Of a DNA stretch of 5,931 bases, positions 1 to 5,931 are shown piece after piece (positions within the stretch are counted from its first letter, which is position 1; every line of letters starts with the position of its first letter). The notes under the pieces are model-generated. The model was not told where the DNA came from, searched no databases, and worked only from the letters and a program-made list of their open reading frames with translations. Source of the stretch: Candidatus Sericytochromatia bacterium (GTDB lineage Bacteria; Cyanobacteriota; Sericytochromatia; UBA7694); the NCBI GenBank assembly GCA_913773825.1, contig CAJYHH010000685.1, positions 1 to 5,931 of the forward strand, in the 5' to 3' direction. A program made the position numbers and the translations under genes.

Positions 1-12
1 TAAATTAACCCA

Positions 13-41
13 TTGAAAAATTTAAATGTATCAATCAGAAT
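13..41 (+). promoter_or_regulatory. Putative vegetative (sigma70-type) promoter of clpB
   Basis: A TTGAAA hexamer at 13-18 (5 of 6 to TTGACA) is followed after exactly 17 bases by CAGAAT at 36-41 (4 of 6 to TATAAT) in an AT-rich stretch. Transcription would start near base 48, giving a leader of about 58 bases before the clpB ATG. No CIRCE or HAIR-type heat-shock operator is visible. A CCCATT at 9-14 resembles the core of a sigma32 -10 element, but its -35 would lie outside the window. The assignment rests on hexamer match and spacing only. Confidence 0.4.
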
Positions 42-83
42 AAAAACATAAGATTTCCCAGACGCACTCAGCAGTCATAAAAT

Positions 84-96
84 AGGGGAAGAGGGA
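84..96 (+). promoter_or_regulatory. Ribosome binding site of clpB
   Basis: The purine run AGGGGAAGAGGGA ends 9 bases before the ATG at 106. A second in-frame ATG at 115 would be 18 bases from the run, which is too far, so the spacing favours 106 as the start. The protein then begins MIDMNKLTEK, matching the way ClpB proteins normally begin. Confidence 0.7.
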
Positions 97-105
97 TTTT
101 AAACC

Positions 106-2700
106 ATGATTGATATGAACAAACTGACTGAAAAAGCCCAGGAAGCGCTTTATGCCGCCCAGCAAATCGTTGAAGAAAACGGCAACACCAATATTGACAA
201 TGAACATCTGCTGCTTGCGTTGCTGACCCAAAAAGAAGGGGTTGCCAGCGATCTGATCCAAAAATTAGACCGCGATCCGCAGTTGCTGATCGATCGGGTT
301 CAGACCGTGATCGATAAAATGCCCAAAGTCAGCGGTAGCGCCAGTCGAGCCTATGTCTCTAACCGCTTAAACCGGGTCATGAACCTGGCAGAACAAGAAG
401 CTACACGGATGAAAGACGAGTTTGTCAGCGTTGAGCACTTTTTGATTGCGCTGGCTGACGATCAGGACCGCGGGCCCGCTCATCAGATTCTCAAAGACAA
501 CGGGATTACCCGTGACAGCCTGTATACCGCTCTGACCAAGGTGCGGGGCAAACAACGCGTCACTGATAAAAACCCCGAGACCCGTTATAAATCACTTGAA
601 AAATTCAGCACCAACCTGACTGAATACGCCCGCAAAGGCAAGCTTGATCCGGTGATTGGCCGTGACGAAGAAATCCGCCGCGTGGTGCAGGTACTCAGCC
701 GCCGGACTAAAAACAATCCGGTTTTAATTGGCGATCCAGGGGTTGGTAAAACCGCCATTGTTGAAGGTCTGGCTCAGCGCATTATCAAGGGTGATGTGCC
801 AGAAGGTCTCAAAAACAAAGAAGTGGTCTCGCTGGATATGGGCGCCCTGATTGCAGGCGCAAAATTTAGAGGCGAATTTGAAGAGCGTTTAAAAGCAGTG
901 CTTAAAGAAGTGGTCGAGAGCGAAGGCAAGCTGATTCTGTTTATTGACGAGCTGCACACGGTAGTCGGTGCGGGGAATGCCGAAGGGGCAGTAGATGCCG
1001 CTAACTTACTAAAACCGATGCTGGCCCGTGGTGAGCTGCGCTGCCTGGGCGCTACTACGATTGACGAGTACCGAAAATATATCGAAAAAGATCCGGCTCT
1101 TGAGCGTCGTTTTCAGCCCACCATGGTCAATGAGCCCAGTGTTGAAGACACAATCAGTATTCTGCGGGGTTTGCGTGAGCGCTATGAAGTTCATCACGGC
1201 GTGCGCATTAAAGACTCGGCAATTATTGCGGCCGCCACTCTGTCTCATCGCTATCTGACTGACCGTAAACTGCCGGATAAAGCAATTGATTTGCTGGATG
1301 AAGCAGGGGCCAAAATCCGCACTGAAATTGACTCGATGCCGGTTGAACTCGACGAAATTGAGCGTCGTAAAATGCAGCTTGAAATTGAACGCGAAGCGCT
1401 CAAAAAAGAGACTGACCAAGGTTCTATTGACCGGCTTGAGCGTTTAGAAAGTGAACTGGGCGATCTCAGTCAGAAAGCTGAAGTGCTGAACCAGCAATGG
1501 CAGCGCGAAAAAGATGCGATTATGACCCTGCGCCAGATTAAAGAGCAGATTGAAGAAACGCATATTGAGATTGAAAAAGCGGAACGCGAAGCCAATCTGG
1601 CTCGGGCCGCTGAGCTTAAATATGGCCGTCTGACCGAACTCGACAATCTGCGTCGCCAGAGCGAAGCAGGTCTTAATGAGCCAGGTAACCGTTTGCTCAA
1701 AGAAGAAATTGACGGTGAAGACATTGCCGAGGTGGTCAGCCGCTGGACCCAGATTCCAGTGACCAAGCTGCTCGAAGGCGAAGTCCAGAAACTGGTTCAT
1801 CTTGAAGAAAATCTGCATGAGCGCGTGATTGGCCAGACTGATGCGGTCGAAGCCGTATCAAACGCTGTACGCCGCGCCAGAGCAGGTCTGAATGATGCAA
1901 ATCGGCCTTTGGGTTCATTTATTTTCTTGGGCCCAACGGGGGTCGGTAAAACCGAGCTGGCTAAAGCTTTGGCTGAATTTTTGTTTGATGACGAAAAAGC
2001 CATGGTGCGGATTGATATGAGTGAGTATATGGAAAAACACTCTGTTTCACGTCTGATCGGGGCCCCGCCCGGCTACATTGGTTACGATGCCGGAGGTCAG
2101 CTGACAGAAGCCGTGCGCCGCAAACCTTTTTCGGTATTGCTGTTTGATGAAATCGAAAAAGCCCATGCTGATGTCTTTAACGTCATGCTCCAGATTCTTG
2201 ATGACGGCCACCTGACTGACGGCAAAGGCAAACGGGTTGATTTCAAAAATACCCTGGTGATTATGACCAGCAACGTCGGCAGCCAGTATATTCTGCAGTA
2301 CGGCGAAGGGGAATGGACTTACGACGCGATGCGCGATGCGGTTATGAGTGAGCTTCAGGGCCATTTTAGACCTGAGTTTTTAAACCGGATCGACGAAACG
2401 ATTGTCTTCCATGCCCTGGGCCGTGAACAGCTTGACCGGATTCTGAATGTGCAGATGAAGCGCCTGCAGAAGCTGCTCAGTGATCGCAAGCTCAGCCTGC
2501 AGCTGGCTGATTCTGCCAAACGCTTCCTGGTTGATGAAGGCTATAGCCCCGTCTTTGGCGCCAGACCGCTTAAGCGCACCATCCAAAAAGAGCTGGAAAA
2601 CCCACTCTCGATGGCGATTCTGCAGGGTCGCTTTAGCGAAGGCGACACCATTCTTGCAGAACACACGCCTGATGGCATGCTGTTCAGCAAAGCTGAATAA
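106..2700 (+). CDS. clpB: ClpB, ATP-dependent protein disaggregase (Hsp100)
   Basis: ClpB is a cytoplasmic hexameric AAA+ machine that works with DnaK/DnaJ/GrpE to pull polypeptides out of aggregates after heat stress. The 864 residues match the usual ClpB length. Visible in order: a double Clp N-domain (about 1-145); NBD1 with Walker A GDPGVGKT (209-216), pore loop KFRG (253-256), Walker B FIDE (279-282) and arginine pair R334/R335; a coiled-coil middle domain (about 410-520), the ClpB hallmark; NBD2 with Walker A GPTGVGKT (609-616), pore-loop motif GYIGY (656-660), Walker B LFDE (679-682), arginine finger in FLNRID (R761) and sensor-2 GARPLKR (R820). No IGF/IGL ClpP-docking loop is seen, so it should refold or disaggregate rather than feed a protease. 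The first pore loop has Phe where E. coli has Tyr, a conservative change. All nucleotide-binding residues look intact. It appears to be a single-gene unit closed by its own terminator. Confidence 0.98.
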   Translation: MIDMNKLTEKAQEALYAAQQIVEENGNTNIDNEHLLLALLTQKEGVASDLIQKLDRDPQLLIDRVQTVIDKMPKVSGSASRAYVSNRLNRVMNLAEQEATRMKDEFVSVEHFLIALADDQDRGPAHQILKDNGITRDSLYTALTKVRGKQRVTDKNPETRYKSLEKFSTNLTEYARKGKLDPVIGRDEEIRRVVQVLSRRTKNNPVLIGDPGVGKTAIVEGLAQRIIKGDVPEGLKNKEVVSLDMGALIAGAKFRGEFEERLKAVLKEVVESEGKLILFIDELHTVVGAGNAEGAVDAANLLKPMLARGELRCLGATTIDEYRKYIEKDPALERRFQPTMVNEPSVEDTISILRGLRERYEVHHGVRIKDSAIIAAATLSHRYLTDRKLPDKAIDLLDEAGAKIRTEIDSMPVELDEIERRKMQLEIEREALKKETDQGSIDRLERLESELGDLSQKAEVLNQQWQREKDAIMTLRQIKEQIEETHIEIEKAEREANLARAAELKYGRLTELDNLRRQSEAGLNEPGNRLLKEEIDGEDIAEVVSRWTQIPVTKLLEGEVQKLVHLEENLHERVIGQTDAVEAVSNAVRRARAGLNDANRPLGSFIFLGPTGVGKTELAKALAEFLFDDEKAMVRIDMSEYMEKHSVSRLIGAPPGYIGYDAGGQLTEAVRRKPFSVLLFDEIEKAHADVFNVMLQILDDGHLTDGKGKRVDFKNTLVIMTSNVGSQYILQYGEGEWTYDAMRDAVMSELQGHFRPEFLNRIDETIVFHALGREQLDRILNVQMKRLQKLLSDRKLSLQLADSAKRFLVDEGYSPVFGARPLKRTIQKELENPLSMAILQGRFSEGDTILAEHTPDGMLFSKAE

Positions 2701-2718
2701 GCCCGTTATCTTTTAGAG

Positions 2719-2754
2719 AACAGGCCAGGAAATCTTTCCTGGCCTGTTTGTTTT
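2719..2754 (+). terminator. Intrinsic terminator of clpB
   Basis: A perfect 14-bp inverted repeat (AACAGGCCAGGAAA at 2719-2732, its complement at 2735-2748) with a GC-rich core is followed by TTTGTTTT (2747-2754). The formal two-base loop would open to four or more bases by fraying of the inner A-T pairs. It lies 18 bases after the clpB stop. No T-tract follows the stem on the opposite strand, so it should act only on rightward transcription and separate clpB from the next gene. Confidence 0.9.
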
Positions 2755-2791
2755 AGCTACACTGTCTGTAAATTTATGAGGCAGGCAGCAG

Positions 2792-3589
2792 ATGATTACA
2801 AAGCTTGAACAATTGGCTGAGGTTTTACAAGGCAGTAACTGGGCTGATTCCAGTTTGTTGGAGTTGTCAATTGAGCAAACAGACCTGTCTGCCTTTGCCA
2901 TAAAAGTCGATCTTCAAGAGGCCTTACCTGCCTGGGAATATTTACGCGCTAAATTGTCTGAAACAGGCCGTTGGCCTTTATTAGTGACTTGCTGGATTCC
3001 TGAAGATAACTGGGAAGATGCTGTTCAAAACTCTAATTTCTTTTCGCGCTGGGCTTTTGAGCAAGATGCCTGGACTCAGCCTGAATCCCCAATTTCACCT
3101 GCTGCTATCTTAGCTGAAGCAGATAACATTGAGCTGGAGGATTCACTTAAACGACTTGCTGAACAACATCACATTGAGTGGAGTAAGACGGCTGAATCTG
3201 TGATAGAGCAACAGGCTGATGCTTCACATCTGACCTGGTTTGAACCCTACAATCAGCATCTGGCCTTGCTGTTATTGCCCAGCGATCAAAGTTGGGCAGC
3301 GCCTGCTTATTACAATTGGTTTGGTAGCCAGAATGCTTCATCAGCTTTAACGGTAGCCATGCTCAAACATTGGCATCAACAATGGGGGGCTGAGCTTGTT
3401 GCACACTATGGCACCATGCTGCAGCTACAAGTTTCAAAAATGCCTGAGACAGCTGAATCAGCTATTACCCTGGCTCAGGAACAGGCAATACTGGCTCCTT
3501 GTACGCTTGATTTGCCTGGTGTCAGTCTGGCTGAACATGCTGCCGCTTTAATGCAGACAACACGCTGGTTTTTGCACGAACGCCCTTGA
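2792..3589 (+). CDS. DUF4253-like domain protein, function unknown
   Basis: The gene encodes 265 residues with no signal peptide or membrane segment, so a soluble cytoplasmic protein is likely. The C-terminal part (about 155-262) resembles the DUF4253 family as I recall it: W-AAPAYYNWFG (168-178), LKHWHQQWGAELV (191-203), an amphipathic strand then LAQEQA (227-232), and a closing TRWFLHE segment. The N-terminal half contains GRWPLLVTCW (59-68), also reminiscent of DUF4253 proteins, and a charged helix-rich linker (about 105-145). Tryptophan is unusually frequent: 14 residues, about 5%. No catalytic motif is recognised; the biochemical role of DUF4253 is unknown to me and none is claimed. The start is supported by GAGG at 2778-2781, ten bases upstream of the ATG. 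It ends with tandem in-frame stops, TGA then TAG (3590-3592). It lies downstream of the clpB terminator, so it probably has its own promoter, though none is clear. Confidence 0.85.
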   Translation: MITKLEQLAEVLQGSNWADSSLLELSIEQTDLSAFAIKVDLQEALPAWEYLRAKLSETGRWPLLVTCWIPEDNWEDAVQNSNFFSRWAFEQDAWTQPESPISPAAILAEADNIELEDSLKRLAEQHHIEWSKTAESVIEQQADASHLTWFEPYNQHLALLLLPSDQSWAAPAYYNWFGSQNASSALTVAMLKHWHQQWGAELVAHYGTMLQLQVSKMPETAESAITLAQEQAILAPCTLDLPGVSLAEHAAALMQTTRWFLHERP

Positions 3590-3598
3590 TAGGCTGAC

Positions 3599-4531
3599 TT
3601 AATTTTGTTTAGAGAGTGATTCAGTCAGCACTTCCCAGACGGGTATCCAGCGGATTTCAGAATAACGTTTGTTGTCTATCGAGCTGAGTTTGGCTTCGCC
3701 GCTGAGCATATCGCGTAAGTACATCATGCCCTGCCAGGGCGGAAAGATCTCACCTTTGTCTGGGGACAGCTTTTGAGTCAGCTGAATCAGGCGGTTGAGG
3801 GTTTGTAAACTGCCTGCGCGTAACAAGCCAAAAGCTTTGCCAGTGGCTTCGCTGGCGACACTCTGGAGTTGATGAATGCTTAAGGTTTCACCTGCAATTC
3901 TCACAAAGCGCGGAGGGTTTGAATCAAGAGCGGCTGCGACTGCGGCTTCTGCAGTGTTTTGAATGGTTGTGAAGTCTAAGGGTTGGTCTGCGTCTCCCCA
4001 ATAGAGAATGCGCTGGATCGGAAACAGTATGACGGGGGCTTGGCCGGTTAGCAAATCCGTAAACATGCCGTTGAGGACTGAAACAGCCTGAATCGGCACT
4101 GCGTCTAAAATCTGCTGGAACTCACGGCGTAAATCCAGATTGCGGTTATGGCCGGGCTCTAACTTTGTGTAGTCAATACAAAAGTCAGAGGGCATAAAGC
4201 GCGGCACGTTTGCTTTTAGAGCGGCCTCAAGCAGTTGGTGTTGAGTATGAACCATCACGTCATGTAAGCCAGACAAGGCTGAAATGACGCAGTCAGCGCC
4301 CTGACAGGCCTGGGTCAGTTCTGCAGGTTGATTATAGTCCACTTCACAGACTTCAGCGCCGGCTGCCTGTAATGTAACTTGTCTGGCTTGAGCACTGCCA
4401 GGGCGAAGCAGCGCTCTGACTCTGACCTTGCGCTTGAGGAGTTCATGGGCGATCCGTCCACCTAAATCCCCGCTGGCGCCCGCCAGGACAATCAGTGTGC
4501 TTGGTAAGCTATCTGGTGCTGCTTGAGTCAT
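3599..4531 (-). CDS. NmrA / isoflavone-reductase-like NAD(P)-binding protein
   Basis: This 310-residue soluble protein has the atypical short-chain dehydrogenase fold of the NmrA / isoflavone reductase group, which either reduces small substrates with NADPH or senses the NAD(P) redox state. The N-terminal dinucleotide motif is GASGDLGG (18-25) after a hydrophobic strand. R43 at the end of the second strand (RALLRP) is placed to bind the 2'-phosphate of NADP. DCVISALSG (80-88) is the next cofactor strand, and RFMPSDF (111-117) is the signature of the isoflavone-reductase-like branch. It continues DYTKLEPGHNRNLDLRREF (120-138), where the lysine that plant reductases use appears to be replaced by arginine (R135 or R136). 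NGMFTDLLTG (154-163) lines the substrate side. Substrate and reaction cannot be predicted. The ATG is supported by GGAGGA seven bases upstream. The gene lies 77 bases behind the GGDEF-EAL gene on the same strand and converges with the DUF4253-like gene, leaving 9 bases between stops. Confidence 0.93.
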   Translation of the reverse strand: MTQAAPDSLPSTLIVLAGASGDLGGRIAHELLKRKVRVRALLRPGSAQARQVTLQAAGAEVCEVDYNQPAELTQACQGADCVISALSGLHDVMVHTQHQLLEAALKANVPRFMPSDFCIDYTKLEPGHNRNLDLRREFQQILDAVPIQAVSVLNGMFTDLLTGQAPVILFPIQRILYWGDADQPLDFTTIQNTAEAAVAAALDSNPPRFVRIAGETLSIHQLQSVASEATGKAFGLLRAGSLQTLNRLIQLTQKLSPDKGEIFPPWQGMMYLRDMLSGEAKLSSIDNKRYSEIRWIPVWEVLTESLSKQN

Positions 4532-4538
4532 CTGGATT

Positions 4539-4544
4539 TCCTCC
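4539..4544 (-). promoter_or_regulatory. Ribosome binding site of the NmrA-like gene
   Basis: On the minus strand GGAGGA lies seven bases before the ATG at 4531, a near-perfect Shine-Dalgarno site that fixes this start. Part of it (4541-4544) forms the end of an inverted repeat with 4582-4594. Confidence 0.8.
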
Positions 4545-4594
4545 GTCCTGTTTGCTCACTTTAGCATCAGGCTGTGATTCAAAACAGACAGGAG
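4541..4594. repeat. Imperfect inverted repeat covering the NmrA gene Shine-Dalgarno
   Basis: CTCCGTCCTGTTT (4541-4553) and AAACAGACAGGAG (4582-4594) are complementary at 10 of 13 positions, with three adjacent differences in the middle and a 28-base loop. In minus-strand RNA the helix would pair most of the NmrA gene's GGAGG. No T-tract follows, so it does not look like an intrinsic terminator. The repeat is seen directly; any role in translation is inference. Confidence 0.5.
4558..4566 (-). promoter_or_regulatory. Possible extended -10 promoter of the NmrA-like gene
   Basis: Read on the minus strand, TGCTAAAGT combines the extended -10 TGn with TAAAGT (4 of 6 to TATAAT). The -35 position 17 bases upstream (TGTTTT) is weak, which extended -10 promoters can tolerate. 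Initiation would fall near 4551, giving a leader of about 20 bases that keeps the Shine-Dalgarno site but omits the distal arm of the inverted repeat. Confidence 0.3.
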
Positions 4595-4608
4595 AACTCA
4601 AAAAAGTG

Positions 4609-5931
4609 TTAAATCAGGGGCTGTGAGGCTTCGCTGACTGTGGCTTGTTGTTTGACCCAATTTTCAAACTCTGGCCCTGGGAGCGGACGGCTGTAGAAAA
4701 AGCCCTGCAGATGGTAACAGCCGTTGCGATGCAAATATTCAACCTGCTGCTGGGTTTCGATGCCTTCAGCGATTAAATCCAGATTTAAGCCCTGAGCTAA
4801 AGCAATAATTGATTGGGTAATTGCCATCGCGCTTTTATCTTCAGGTACATCGCGAATAAAGGCTCTGTCGATTTTGAGCACATCAAGCGGGAAACGCTTG
4901 AGATAGCTCAGGCTGGAAAAGCCTGTTCCAAAGTCATCTAGGGCTAAAACCACGCCCAAATCATGTAAGCCTTCTAAAACCCGTTGGGTATTCTGGGCGT
5001 CCATCAACAGGCTTTCGGTGATTTCAAGCTCTAATAAATGGGGCGGCAGTTGGGTTTTATTTAAGACCTGGCGAACGGTTTTGATTAAATCACTTTGCTG
5101 AAACTGAACCGCAGATAAATTGACGGCAACGCGCAAATCGCCCAGGCCTTCAAGCTGCCAGGCGCGGGCCTGGGTACAGGCGGTTTCAAGTACCCATTTG
5201 CCGATCGGAACAATTAACCCGCTGCTTTCAGCAGCCGGAATAAAATCGAGTGGCGAAACCATGCCACGGCTGCCGTGCTGCCAGCGGATCAAGGCCTCCA
5301 TACCGGTTGTCCGGCCCTTTTGTGTGTTGTACTGGGGCTGATACCAGACCTGAAATTCATTGCGCTCTAAGGCACCCCGCAGATCATGCAAAATCTCCAG
5401 ACGCTGACGCATTTTGACGTTCATTTCACTGTGATGAAAACAAATCGCGTCATGGGCAGATGTTTTGGCGTTGCGCAGAGCGGCTTCAGCGTCATTGAGC
5501 AGGCCTGATGCAGTAATATCCTGAGCTGACTCAGCCAGGGCGATACCAATCGAGGCGGTTAAATTAACTCGGCGTCCTGATAAATGAATCGGCTTTTGCA
5601 GGCACTCAAGCAGGATTTGAGCAAAAGCCGTAACGGTTTCCTGGTCTGCTGAACTAAAAGTGGCAATTGCAAATTCATCACGACTCAGGCGTGAGAGTAT
5701 GTCTTGATCGCCTAACTGATTGCGAAGGCGCTGGGCGACTTGACGTAACAGGGCATCACCGTCATCCGCGCCAAAGCTATGGTTAATGGCTGTAAAGTCG
5801 TCTAAGTCCATGATCATCACGCTAACCAGCTGATTTTGGCGGCTGGTGGCCTGTAAAAACTCTTGAACCCGATCACAAAATAAAGCGCGATTGGGCAGGC
5901 CGGTTAAGCGATCGTAGTTTTTAAGCTGGTG
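4609..5931 (-). CDS. GGDEF-EAL cyclic-di-GMP protein, partial, 5' end off window
   Basis: The frame is open from the TAA at 4609-4611 to the right edge, 440 visible codons (numbered from the edge). The GTG at 5820 is not the start: upstream codons read DRLTGLPNRALF (7-18), the conserved opening of a GGDEF domain. The GGDEF domain (about 1-165) keeps MDLDDF (41-46), N50 and D59, but its active-site loop is SRDEF (83-87) in place of GGDEF/GGEEF. The inhibitory RxxD site is GDQD (74-77), lacking Arg. Diguanylate cyclase activity is therefore unlikely. The EAL domain (about 182-427) looks complete: EAL (212-214), NLS (N271), ELEITE (E303, E306), DDFGTG (D332, D333), LKID (K353), AEGIE (E389) and QGF (Q409). 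The expected activity is hydrolysis of cyclic-di-GMP to pGpG, lowering the messenger that promotes biofilm and represses motility. The degenerate GGDEF may bind GTP or serve as a regulatory module. Sensor domains such as PAS, or membrane segments, would be encoded beyond the edge. Confidence 0.96.
   Translation of the reverse strand, partial: HQLKNYDRLTGLPNRALFCDRVQEFLQATSRQNQLVSVMIMDLDDFTAINHSFGADDGDALLRQVAQRLRNQLGDQDILSRLSRDEFAIATFSSADQETVTAFAQILLECLQKPIHLSGRRVNLTASIGIALAESAQDITASGLLNDAEAALRNAKTSAHDAICFHHSEMNVKMRQRLEILHDLRGALERNEFQVWYQPQYNTQKGRTTGMEALIRWQHGSRGMVSPLDFIPAAESSGLIVPIGKWVLETACTQARAWQLEGLGDLRVAVNLSAVQFQQSDLIKTVRQVLNKTQLPPHLLELEITESLLMDAQNTQRVLEGLHDLGVVLALDDFGTGFSSLSYLKRFPLDVLKIDRAFIRDVPEDKSAMAITQSIIALAQGLNLDLIAEGIETQQQVEYLHRNGCYHLQGFFYSRPLPGPEFENWVKQQATVSEASQPLI

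Noticed and set aside
1009..1419. A 136-codon open frame antisense to clpB, and several other open frames opposite or out of frame with clpB.
   Set aside because: They lie inside a highly conserved gene, their products resemble nothing known, and they lack credible ribosome binding sites; they are shadows of clpB codon use.
541..2700. Possible internal GTG start giving a short ClpB without the N-domain, as in E. coli.
   Set aside because: A GTG falls at codon 146, close to the E. coli internal start, but the 20 bases before it contain no Shine-Dalgarno-like sequence.
2735..2763. Promoter for the DUF4253-like gene: TTTCCT, 17 bases, TACACT.
   Set aside because: The -35 matches only 3 of 6 and lies within the clpB terminator stem; too weak to list as a feature.
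2776..2808. A 10-codon open frame (MRQAADDYKA) overlapping the start of the DUF4253-like gene.
   Set aside because: It has no ribosome binding site of its own, and its ATG overlaps the GAGG that serves the main gene; probably chance.
4598..4640. Run of six T residues on the minus strand just after the GGDEF-EAL stop, as a possible terminator.
   Set aside because: I could find no stable hairpin immediately upstream of the T-run; only a 4-bp TCAG/CTGA pairing is possible.
4609..5820. GGDEF-EAL gene starting at the GTG at 5820.
   Set aside because: The 37 codons upstream stay open and encode the conserved beginning of the GGDEF domain (DRLTGLPNRALF), so the gene continues past the window edge.
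1..5931. Mobile element, CRISPR array, toxin-antitoxin pair or phage defence system.
   Set aside because: No transposase, integrase, terminal repeats, spaced direct repeats, or recognisable toxin or nuclease motif was seen; all four genes are housekeeping, signalling or single uncharacterised proteins.

Overview
The window is an ordinary-looking piece of bacterial chromosome of moderate GC content. It carries four protein genes and nothing that looks mobile: no insertion sequence, CRISPR array, tRNA, rRNA or phage gene. Strong purine-rich Shine-Dalgarno sites, a canonical ClpB disaggregase and a GGDEF-EAL cyclic-di-GMP protein point to a free-living bacterium, probably of Gram-negative type. 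The lineage cannot be fixed from these genes. ClpB and EAL proteins are too widespread to decide it, and the NmrA-like and DUF4253-like proteins have a scattered distribution.

Layout. Bases 1-105 are a leader with a plausible vegetative promoter and a good ribosome binding site for clpB. clpB (106-2700, +) is complete and ends at a perfect 14-bp intrinsic terminator (2719-2754). A 265-residue, tryptophan-rich protein with a DUF4253-like C-terminal half follows on the same strand (2792-3589). It converges, with only 9 bases between stop codons, on an NmrA / isoflavone-reductase-like NAD(P)-binding protein (3599-4531, -). After a 77-base gap comes the 3' part of a GGDEF-EAL gene (4609 to the right edge, -). 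Its reading frame stays open through base 5931, so the visible GTG at 5820 is not the true start; the N-terminal part and any sensor domain lie outside the window.

How the genes relate. clpB appears to be its own transcription unit. The DUF4253 gene sits behind the clpB terminator and is probably expressed separately. The GGDEF-EAL and NmrA-like genes are co-directional. A possible extended -10 promoter and an inverted repeat that includes the NmrA gene's Shine-Dalgarno site lie in their short spacer, so coupling between them may be regulated rather than a simple operon. No shared pathway joins the four products.

No convincing undescribed system was found. The best second-look items are the degenerate GGDEF domain (SRDEF) fused to an intact EAL domain, the possible Shine-Dalgarno-sequestering repeat, and the uncharacterised DUF4253-type protein. 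No stretch longer than 300 bases is without a gene.
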